From: Crambe crambe
Lineage: Eukaryota > Porifera > Demospongiae > Poecilosclerida > Crambeidae
NCBI GenBank assembly: GCA_963924555.1
Contig: OZ004593.1
Coordinates: forward strand, 1,918,480 to 1,982,479
DNA: 64,000 bases
Direction of reading: 5' to 3'
In this document: one piece after another, positions 47,501 through 56,752 of the stretch
How the letters are laid out: each line of letters starts with the position of its first letter
Position numbering within the stretch: the stretch's first letter is position 1
The notes under the pieces: model-generated
Told to the model about the DNA's origin: nothing
Seen by the model: only the letters and a program-made list of their open reading frames with translations
Database searches by the model: none
Program-made: the position numbers and the translations under genes

Positions 47501-49213
47501 AGAAAAGGGAAGATTCAGGCCTGATGGCCAGGTTGGAGAAATATCATTGAGACACTTCTGCATTCTAAAAGCAGGAATAAAGAGGAAGAGAGAAGAGGAA
47601 GCCTCAGATAAGGAAGTCTCAGATACTCCAAAAAGATATAAAGGTAGCTACATAGGATAATAGATTATTAACTGAAGCATTTTATTAATCACCAATTCAT
47701 GCAGATAATGGATACTACTCTGCAAGGCTGTATAGAAACTTACACCACGGCATCCCTTCTCAAGTGTCTGCTGTATTCTGCATGTGCATATGCCATCCAA
47801 TTTACATACAGGTATACCTCACATCTTTGTCTTACTGTGTAACTATAGGGATGCATGTATGTAAGCACAAGGAAAATATAAAATTCCTCTTAGTATCAGA
47901 ACTAGGAATAAGGCTAAGCTATATAAATGAGAGGATATTCTCACTACAAGTTTGTGCATCCTAACAGGTGTGTAATGATAGAATCACAAAAGAATATAAA
48001 GGTATAGATGAAGGACAACAGGCACGAAGTGAAGTTAACACACGGATCTCCTCAGATGAAGTAATAATTAGAATGACAGGTGAAGAAGGATGGAACATTA
48101 GATTTGATAAACAACCAACAAAAGTAAATAGCTGTAGCTAGTTCGTTGCAGTATTCAGAACACATAAAATTTTGCCTATGTATATTTTCGCAGATTTTAA
48201 AGGATGATATTCATCTTCCTGAATTGTTGGACATTAAAGTTTCCGAATTTCTTGATTACCCTCCAAAGATTCTAATTTATGTACAACCAACTGGCATAGC
48301 TTCTGTTCCTCCTAAACTAGAAGTCATAGGTCTTGACAGAGAGTGCTATTTTGAACTCCCAGCTCCAAGTGAGTGACCACTAGCTATACAACATGTACCT
48401 AGAAGTCACTGTAGGTCTTAATTATAGGTGTGGGCTACAGCAAGGGTATATAATATTTACCCAGAGAGAATCATATGTACTAAATAATTTGGTCCACAGC
48501 AGTATAAGTATATATGGTACTGTACTTTCAAAATAATGATTACTATAATTATATATACCTAATTTATGCGGATAATATTTTTATCAAAACCCTCTAGTTC
48601 AGTGCCAGCCTTCAGTGGATGATCAATCACACACCACCTCATCAAGTGAACCAATGAATGTAAGAATAAATCTAATCAAAAAAATTGTAATAATATTCCC
48701 ATCATAATAATAGGTGGCTCAATCTTCACCATTGAAAAGTAAGTGGAGGTGCAACTATTAGCTACATGAACTAGTAATTATGCTTTGCCCCTTTTATTTG
48801 CATAATAGATGAAGAACTGCTGTTTGATGATGGAGCCTTAGGTTAGTAGCTAGCTAGCTAACTAGATATATCGATATTGTATAAAAATCCTTTTAGAAAT
48901 TGATGATTTGGGAGATGTATTTGACTATGTGGAGACATTATCAGCTCGGTGGAAGGTGCTGGCCACTAAACTGCGCATCAAACTACATAATGTTGAAATC
49001 ATTCAGAAGAACAATCCAGGGGATGTAATGACTTGCCTGAATGAAGTACTGGGTCAATGGCTCAAGTTGAACTATGATTATCAGAAACATGGAAGACCAA
49101 GCTGGCAGACATTAGCCAAGAGCGTGCAGAGTCTGGATCAGGGGGTCTTTGAGAAGATTGCCAGAGACCATCCTAAGGTATATAATGATAATAATCATTT
49201 AAAATCTGTTTAA
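38532..49213 (+). CDS. Gene C: intact giant ankyrin-repeat / ZU5 / UPA / death-domain protein
   Basis: Ten exons with consistent phases: 38532-46958, 47013-47049, 47110-47643, 47705-47811, 47968-48123, 48194-48368, 48598-48659, 48714-48738, 48809-48841 and 48897-49213. The product is about 3290 residues. It has a basic N-terminus (MESLNIQRPRTRPHRNRK), a Lys-rich helical region to about residue 130 and about 81 ANK repeats to residue 2809. ZU5 covers about 2825-2978 with His-Phe-Cys at 2970-2972, a KRKR...PKRYK linker follows, and UPA spans about 3000-3145. An acidic/serine linker leads to the death domain (3186-3275). There is no signal peptide or membrane segment, so it should be cytosolic or nuclear. 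The start ATG is that of the conserved MESLN block downstream of the TATA box. A possible donor at AAG|GTATAT (about 49175) could give another C-terminus. The overall order resembles vertebrate ankyrins and PIDD1. A role in death-fold signalling is inferred. Confidence 0.92.
38940..46940 (+). repeat. Ankyrin repeat array of gene C, about 81 units of 99 bp
   Basis: The dominant unit carries TALM(I/S)AG and GHTEVVKLLLEKGAQ. The linker module GSALIN(K/E)F..LGDIETVK..IERDIPVASLSQ occurs at about 39995-40090, 42330-42425 and 43785-43880. A second module (LGDVEMVKLLIENGVPVDIK and relatives) occurs near 43030-43090, 44990-45020 and 45735-45800. A two-unit block of 198 bp is duplicated in tandem at about 40274-40670. 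Confidence 0.95.
47110..47643 (+). other. Gene C exon 3: ZU5 domain with His-Phe-Cys and bipartite basic linker
   Basis: The exon follows TATATAG and ends AAAG|GTAGCT. ZU5 runs from about the VEHTSISRLEDMGIEI segment to SLRHFCILK, with HFC encoded at 47553-47561. The linker has two basic clusters, KRKR and PKRYK, separated by about 15 mostly acidic residues, the pattern of a bipartite nuclear localisation signal. Confidence 0.85.
47705..48368 (+). other. Gene C exons 4-6: UPA domain
   Basis: Exons 47705-47811, 47968-48123 and 48194-48368 encode the same UPA-like segment as in gene A, with few substitutions. Confidence 0.7.
48897..49213 (+). other. Gene C exon 10: death domain
   Basis: The domain residues FDYVETLSARWKVLATKL to SLDQGVFEKIARDHP match gene A except for one or two changes. 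This is much closer than the surrounding introns and suggests purifying selection. Confidence 0.9.
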
Positions 49214-50690
49214 CTATAACATAATAATAATTATATTCAGATTTAAGAAATCATGACCATGTGACTATGAAAGAATGATTGGTGACAGCAAAGTTACTTA
49301 ATTCCAAGTATATACAGCAATCAGATCATGCATGCAACCTAATAGTTAATATGCTTATATCTCAGTCTTTTAATCAATCAAAATTATTTATTTTTGACCA
49401 TTATCTGGCTAGCTAGCTAATATTTTCAATGAAGAAAAAAAAAGAAAAAAAAAAGAAAAAAAGAAGACTACTTTGAGTCTTGAGTCCATTGTGATGGTAT
49501 GTATAATATCAAAGCTCTTGTGTCTCATTCCAATAACACCATAATAATAACTAGGCCCAGATAAATATCTATTGAGCCTATAATTCTTTCTCTAATGCTC
49601 TCACACACTATCCATAATGCTTTCAAGAGTACCCATAATTCTCATAAATTGCTCAATAGATCATTCAACGATGGTTATAGCTACTGTAACATAACAGAGG
49701 TTTGAAAGTAGTCCTCGAGAGCACTTTCTTGGTTGCTGCTGAAAGTGTTTGCTAGGAGTGACACTCGGCTGAAGACAGCTGAATTAAAGTTATGAACTTG
49801 CAGGCTTGTGACCACAGTGTGGAGTGCAAGATAGAGTGGCAACTCCTTCCTGTTGAGTGGACAAGTGCACACTGGTGTCACTACAAACTGTTCTAGCAGG
49901 AATGTACGTATGAAGATTCTATTTTAGCTAGAAGAGTTGGCTGAAAGGCAGACCATAATTGCTCAATGTTTGGAGATACCTAAAATGCTCGAAAAAAATT
50001 GCCAGTATAGCTACAATTGATAATTCAGCCATGACACAAAGCTATAGCTACATGAGATCATTATATGTAATACTTAAACTATGAGGGCTGTGCAGCCTAC
50101 AATGGAAATGTATTGGCTTCCTGATCCGCATCCGAAGTAATATGAGGCTCAGCCTATGTAAACAACAAGTATGGCTAGCATGGTACTTTGATCTTAACCA
50201 CAAGTAGGATTTAATAATAATTAAAGCTTAGCTACATGACATGATTATTGTACTATAATAATGGTGTTATGAAGTGACTCTATATCTATGAAGTCTAGGA
50301 TCAAGACTTAGGAACTACGGAGTGGTATCATAGGCTCAGCTAACTTGGATCCTAGCTCAAATTCCAATGAACTTATAGTTAGCTACTTACTACATATACT
50401 GAAATACAACATATTAGGGACTGAGTAACTAATAATACTATTGTGATATCCCTCTAACATCGACTATAGCTACGTCAGTTCTGGGTTCTGACTGCTAGCA
50501 CTGTCTTTCACTAGTCAAATTGTAAGAGAAATCTCATTATAGCTAGTGCGCACATGTACAAGATAAAAAGACATACAAAAGCAACTGAGCATGAAAATAC
50601 AATGATGATGTCATACAAAAATGAATAAGATATTATACCACAATTCTAGCTAGCTCTATAGAGACTGAGAGAATGCATGCAGAGATTTGC
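49214..50690. other. Intergenic region downstream of gene C, with an unrecognised exon-like frame on the minus strand
   Basis: A minus-strand frame at 49681-49887 starts after a good acceptor (CTAGAACAG) and encodes CTCPLNRKELPLYLALHTVV up to a TAG. It could be a last exon of the asteroid-like gene or of something unknown. Otherwise there is an A-rich run at 49430-49465 and no other gene. Confidence 0.4.
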
Positions 50691-50696
50691 TATGTA

Positions 50697-52170
50697 TTAT
50701 TGATCAAGAACTGTACCAGTTAACTTCTTATATAATTCATTGACACACTCGGACAAATTCATTCGGCCAACTAGAGCATTGAGATTACGAGGCATGGCAA
50801 AGTACATGACTAGCTTTCCATCGTAGAGCGAAGCAGGAGAAAGTACTGTGAGAGGAAGGGAAAGAAGCCCATTAAGACGAACAGAGGTCTTGTATATACA
50901 CTGCCATTCAGCAAAGGTGTGTAGATTCTTCATCCATAGTGGACTTCTTCTGAACTCCTTATCAATAGTGAATTCACTTCGCATTTTGGCTAAGTCTCTT
51001 CCATCACACTTGAAGCAGATAGTGAAGCAAAGGAGCAAAGATTTGACTAAGTGACAGGAAGGTTGAGAAATTGCAGACCAAAATACGGTTGCAGCCACTG
51101 CTAACTTCAAGCAGGCCTCGAGATCTTGAAACAATTTTTCATCACACTTCAAGATGGAATAAAGGATATTTTCTCTTTCAGGTGAACTTAAAGTTGGAAT
51201 CTCTTCAAGAGTTGGTAAAGGGTTACAATTATAGGATCGACTACTCTACCGGTGATTCTTAGTCCAACTCTGACATATTCCTGCACAGAATCCATATGTG
51301 GATTGATCAATCCATAGATATACCTTCGAATGGATTGGCTAGCTAAGGTACAACTTTCTTTATTGGTGTCATCAACATAAACGAAGAATGAACTTGCGTA
51401 GCACCATTACAGTCATGACAAATTTGGACACGAGTCCTGCTCTGTAATTCATTAAAATTGGTATCTTCTCGTTGTCATAAGTATGGAGATCAGTGACTTC
51501 AGCGATATCACTTACAGAGAGAGCTCTTTCTGTATCATACATTTCTTGTAAGTGTGCACAGTTTTCTTTCAGTTGTTTCTTCTCATCATCACTCAAATCA
51601 TTCATGTTGGATACTCTTTCTTTGAAGCTTGCTAAAGAATAGAATAAGTAAGCATAACGGACGGCTGGACGAGCTTTATGATAATCTTCACCTCCCAATT
51701 GCACTTTTCGAAGAATAAAGGACCTGAACTGATTGTTTTTATTTAAATGGCGATGAAAAATAATCATTATAAGACGCACACTAACATCTCTATGACTACC
51801 AGTAAATCCAAATTGTTCACAAAATTCTTCATAATGATACACTTTTGCACTCGCAGATTTTTAGATAAATCTAGATTCTTTTTCATGATGCAACCTCTTT
51901 TTAACTTGTACATAAAGTCATTTGAAAGGACTGGACATTCATAGAAGTTGGCCATTTCAGCAATTATGCAATCTGTTCGACCGTCAACTACGACATGCTG
52001 TATTTCGAGATCAATCAAGACTTGTAAGTAAACATTAGAAGCAAGGGGTGGAAAGATGTCGCTTTCATTCTTTTCATTATTATAAATTTTTTACTGTGAA
52101 TGGATCGAATTTTTTCTTCATGTCGAGAGTTTACAATGTCAAAAGCATTAGTAAGCTTATACCATAGCAC
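50697..52170 (-). pseudogene. Asteroid-like (ASTE1 family, XPG-fold) pseudogene
   Basis: Reading down the minus strand: WYKLTNAFDIV and EEKIRSIHS (about 52170-52090), DIFPPLASNVYLQVLIDLEI and VVDGRTDCIIAEMANFYECP followed by VLSND (52060-51915), then VYHYEEFCEQFGF (51845-51805), QSIRRYIYGLI (about 51330) and the C-terminal frame 51152-50697 (WQCIYKTSVRLNGLLSLPL, LYDGKLVMYFAMP). This is the order of asteroid-family proteins, relatives of FEN1/XPG nucleases. At least three frameshifts separate the pieces and no introns are seen, so it is a decayed copy. It faces gene C tail to tail, and the fragment after gene A (16150-16378) lies in the same relative place. Confidence 0.75.
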
Positions 52171-52409
52171 TGATTTTATATAATACAAGCTTAGTTGGAA
52201 TAAATAGCAAAAGGCACGCCTGGAAGTAGTGCTCTATCAATGTTATAGCGAATGATTTTTGAACGTTCTTCACTCTACTGTGTAGATGTAATGATTCACT
52301 GTAGCCTTCTGAGGACCTTTAGAGTAAGGATAGAAGAGAAAGAAGAGTTTTTAGTTTATACAGTCCTATGACCTTTGACCTGCCATCCCTACTTGCATTC
52401 TCTGATACT

Positions 52410-54490
52410 ACTTGTATCGGTGATTTAGCTATGATGAAGATCATTCTCATTAAGAGCTAGCATCTTAATTATTACGGTATACTCAATTGTTATTTTGGGT
52501 GGGTTGAGTATCATGGAAAGAGTGTCATAGCTACCAAGTCTGCCATATAGTTTATCACATGCGCACTTAATTATTTGCACAGTAACATGGAAGTCACCAC
52601 AGTCATCATTGATTCCAAAATCCCAAACCACCACAACAATCACCAACAGTCCACAGACAACCACACTCAATTACAAACTTAGCTGTTATACTCTTTTGAT
52701 TGCAGTTGAAAATTATACATCCTATAATTATAAAAGGTATAGTCATGGAACGAATGCAGCAGCTCTTACATAACGTACTACACAAATTGTAAGCAGGGAG
52801 CAACAGCAGGTGAGCAACAGATTGTAAGCAGGGAGCAACACAAATTGTAAGCAGGGAGCAACACATTGTAAGCAAGGAACAACACGTAAGCAGGGAGCAT
52901 ACAAACCTATAGTATGCACTCTCTTTCAGGAAACACACAAGTTAATTTTGCTCTCAGCCACACTGAAGGTTGATCATAGCTATAACTACAAAATTGCTAC
53001 AAGTAAAACAGGTCAAAAAACAAAAGAGAGGGAATGGATGAGATTATGCAAACATGAAATCAACAATGTGGACACAATAATAAGTGGATACCTCTAGTTC
53101 ACACCCACAAGTCAATCATTGTTTGCATCCTATGATTTTCTGACTCCATACATCAAAAGGGATCATCATGCACCGTGTAAAAATAATGCCTATATGCAGA
53201 CATTCACCACTCTAGACTGCATATGTAGCTAACTATGAAACTACCACCCACAGCACTGGAACTCCAGCAACTTCCACTGTGAACCACATACGTACCCAAT
53301 TGTTTACAAGCTCCTCTGTGCCTCCTACAGTTTACACTAAGATGCATACCTGATTGTGGAATGTCAGGATGTATGTAAAATCACACTTGTCATTTAATCA
53401 AATCTGTTTACTGATAGCTCACAAGAATTAGCTATTATGATACGTACGTGAGAACAATAGCTGTTATGTGGCTACAAGACTGACCAGTAAGCAGTAAACA
53501 GCATCACTTAATAGCCATTTAGTGTAGTTAATTCATGTGAGACTACATGTGGTGATTATAATGGTTTACATTGTGTTTATAGCTACACTTGGTACTTGAT
53601 AATTTAATCACGTAGTTATCTACCTGACACATCACTATATAGAAACTGTGAAAAAAAGATGTTATTCGGTAAACATGTTTTGATTTTTTAATTCTTCTTC
53701 ACAGAAGAACTTCTACTTGAAGTTAACCATTTCTGGTCTCCTCAAAAAAGATAAGCCCGACATCATCTCTTTTGACACTTACTTTATCTCCTAACATCAT
53801 AAAGAAAGAAGACCTCCCAGCGGTCAACGATCATGAAACTGAATTTCCAAGTACGTACTCTGTATCATCAGATTTCTTAGGTGACTACAACAATCATTCA
53901 CTTGGCCAAGTTATCTTATTAAGTGCACGTATTTTGTAACACTGGATGTTTGGAATTCTATGTCCACTACTTCTTAGCTAATGTGTTGTCTTTTTTAATG
54001 ATCAATGTTGGGAGTGAGAGTATAAGAGACGTACTAGACAATAATTACTGTCTCATACTTCATGCTTTACTATATCCACTTATGTAGAAACTGTCCATGA
54101 TAAAGATATAGAGACCACTCCAATAAGATCTACTGGCACATAAATATTGTAATCGAAACACCTGAGTCTGCCATAGAGTTAGGTTTACAAGCTCCACCAT
54201 TGTGCTTCCTACAGTTTACACTAAGTATACCTGATATTGGATTATCAGTAATTAAAGTCAACCTTTACTATATGTACATAGTATGTATCAAAACAGTATA
54301 ACTACGTATAGCAAGTGTATGGTAGCTATAAACAAAATTCCCACACTTGGCCATTTGAATAATTGCAATCACATAGAGCCACATCCAAACAAACATCATC
54401 ACAAGGTTTATCAGTGTGGTTTATTCATATTAATATACATCCTAGCTACAAAGTCTGAGATGAGTACCAGTCTGACTTGAAGTCAGTGAT
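52410..54490. repeat. Segmental duplication block U3 upstream of gene D
   Basis: Aligns with U1 from about position 405 and with U2. It contains about five minisatellite units at 52785-52890. No conserved coding frame. Confidence 0.75.
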
Positions 54491-55216
54491 ATGTAGATGA
54501 TGTCTGGATCATGGTAATTCCTCATTCAGACACACACTTTAATTTGATTGCAGTCCACATTCCACATAATGCTATCCTATCCTCATTTATACTACACCAT
54601 ATGAAAAAGCCTAGGAAGCTATGGTTAAAGAAGAGTTGGAACAAGGGCCGAATGCAAAGAGGAAGCTGAAATGTGGGCACAACAGTAAATGTACGTAAGT
54701 GGGTGTGATTTAACTTCTAGTTCACACCCATGCACAAGTCATTTAGCTATACATGAAAGGGATCACCATGCAAAAACTTAGCTTTGTCTGCCATGAAACA
54801 ATTATTAGCTATGCAAGTTTCTTGTTGACATTAGCTAAATCTGTTTACTGATGGCTATCGATAATAATTATTGTTTATCAATCTTGTTATAGCTACTTGA
54901 TGACTTACATCACTCTGTAGAAACTGTGAAAAAGACAGGTTTGGTAAACATGTTTTGATCTCTTTTTTCCTTCACAGCAGCTTGAGGATATCTATATTAT
55001 CAGGTAGCTAGCTAGCTATACATTTAGTCATAAGATGCTAATAAAGTGAGACTATGGTTATTGAGTGACTTGATTGGTTATCTGACACATCACTCGGAAA
55101 CTGTGAGAAGCCAGGTTGGTAAACATGTTTTTCCCCCAACAGAACCCACCCACTGCATAGTGACTATGAGGTAGCTAGTTACAGAGAGATAAAAGTTTGT
55201 GTGTATATATAATATC
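54491..55216. other. Upstream region of gene D, distal part
   Basis: Shares segments with 36600-37840, including TTTTTTCCTTCACAG near 54963. No gene recognised. Confidence 0.5.
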
Positions 55217-55435
55217 CTATAAACTTCCATTGCCACTGTCTTCAACACTACAAATTTCTGGCACAGTGGGACCATGTGCAGAGGCTTTCAATCCCCCAAA
55301 ACCAGCTTCACTGGTGTCAATGTTGATGGAATAGGATTTGTTAGCTTGAAGCCTGCCTTCAGGGAAGTTTGCTTTAACCTTAGCAGGGTCATTGACAGTG
55401 AATTCAAATGGGCTCTGAGGGATGGCATAGACATC
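55217..55435 (-). pseudogene. Filamin-type immunoglobulin repeat, exon fragment
   Basis: The minus strand reads SPFEFTVNDPAKVKANFPEG, NKSYSINIDTSEAGFGGLKA, HGPTVP and EDSGNG before a stop. The order of a PF-x-F-x-V start, the xxDTxxAGxGxL core, the GP turn and a DxGNG end is that of a filamin repeat. It is bounded upstream by the (AC)n microsatellite and ends in a stop where the last strand should be. It is absent from the equivalent place upstream of gene C, so it is an isolated fragment. Confidence 0.7.
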
Positions 55436-55448
55436 ATGTGTGTGTGTG

Positions 55449-55489
<41 letters not shown>

Positions 55490-55530
55490 CGTGTGTGCGT
55501 GCGTGCGTGCGTGCGTGCGTGTGTGTGTGT
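55436..55530 (+). repeat. (GT)n/(GC)n microsatellite
   Basis: Long GT run with GTGC variants. Open frames on both strands here are artefacts. A short GT run is at the matching place upstream of gene C (about 37818). Confidence 0.95.
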
Positions 55531-55734
55531 CCTCCTACACTGAGACTGGAAGGTCAGCAACTCCATCTTCACTTATAGTTACAAACGAAATTAATCCTGC
55601 AGCATAATAACTGTATTTATGGTGATGGTGCAGGAGTAGTCTAAATGATGATATATACGAGTGAAGGTATAATAATGTTAGCTATTAATTGTATCTCCTT
55701 AGTAGAGTCCTTACATTACAGAGAAAGTTACTAA

Positions 55735-55853
55735 GAAGACCTTGAAACCCAAATTCTTAATGACACTCTCATTTGAGTCAGATCTGTCACACCTAAGGAT
55801 TGTACACAATTAAGAGTTACTGTTATAATAATAACAGCTAAAAATTAAACTTA
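55735..55853 (+). promoter_or_regulatory. Distal half of the cluster promoter, separated from gene D
   Basis: Matches the part of the gene C promoter at about 38215-38335 (CTAAGGATTGTACACAATTAAG, then GACAGCTAAAAATTAAAC-like), and homology breaks at 55853. The proximal half resumes at about 56655. Confidence 0.75.
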
Positions 55854-56650
55854 TATTACGAAATATTGGTCAGGCCTGGGTCTGATTGGCCTGACCTGTT
55901 TCACTGCCTATGAATTATGACATCTAGCTACTTAATTCTATTTGCCAGGCCTCAGTGCAAGAGAGGTGATTTCATTTTCAGTTTCTTCATCATCTCAAGC
56001 TGCATGCTCTTTTTCACTTTAGGCATCCCTTTAAAAACATAATTATTATACAATAAACCTAGCTACATAGCTATAGGTATAAACTATAATGTTGATGTTT
56101 GGAGCACAAAAACTCCATTCTAATAGCAAACTATGAGAAGAAAGTGTTCATCATGTTGTATGATCATGCTTTAGCTGTGAGTTTGCAGTTACAGCTTCAT
56201 CATAAAGCTTAACAAAAACACTTGAAAGCCTGACAAAGTTCATGCCTCTAAATGTTGTTGATGGCTTATATTTTATACAGATATTGCTATTGATAAAAAT
56301 GATCCATGCCATATCATGTGTGTACATGTAAACTTCATAGTTTCTGCTTTATAGAAGAACATTACTGCAACAGAAGAGTGTGAAAGCTGCACAAATCTTT
56401 TTTGGTACATAATGGACACTATTGCGGTTATAATTTCCGAGTTGATCTACGATAGAAGGCATCATATATAACTATAAAATGCTATAAAAGAGTTCAAAAC
56501 ATTACTATGCTTTTTTTGCTTACCGAAATTCGCTCACAAAGACATCTACCTCTTCCAAATCCGAGTATTGCGTAGCAACCCGGATGTGCCGCGAGGATTT
56601 GTATTAGCCCTAATGGGCGCACGTGAGCTGGTTACGTAGTCTGTATAATA
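55854..56650. other. About 800-bp insertion splitting the gene D promoter
   Basis: The insertion has no match in the other promoters. It starts near a hairpin (GGTCAGGCC ... GGCCTGACC at 55869-55897) and ends in a CpG-richer stretch (56560-56640). No coding frame recognised. It may be a transposon or an alternative promoter. Confidence 0.55.
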
Positions 56651-56654
56651 CGCA

Positions 56655-56752
56655 TTAGCACGGGGAAGCATTGGTATAAATAAGACAGACTGGCAGCAGT
56701 TATAGGCCTATACCGGTAGCCAGTTGCAAGCTATATGCATACATAAGCTATA
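56655..56752 (+). promoter_or_regulatory. Core promoter of gene D, TATA box 56675-56682
   Basis: GGGGAAGCATTGGTATAAAT and ACTGGCAGCAG are as in genes B and C. The TATA box is 71 bp before the ATG. Confidence 0.8.

Noticed and set aside
55274-55572. Frames of alternating Thr-His or Val-Cys on both strands
   Set aside because: Products of the GT microsatellite.
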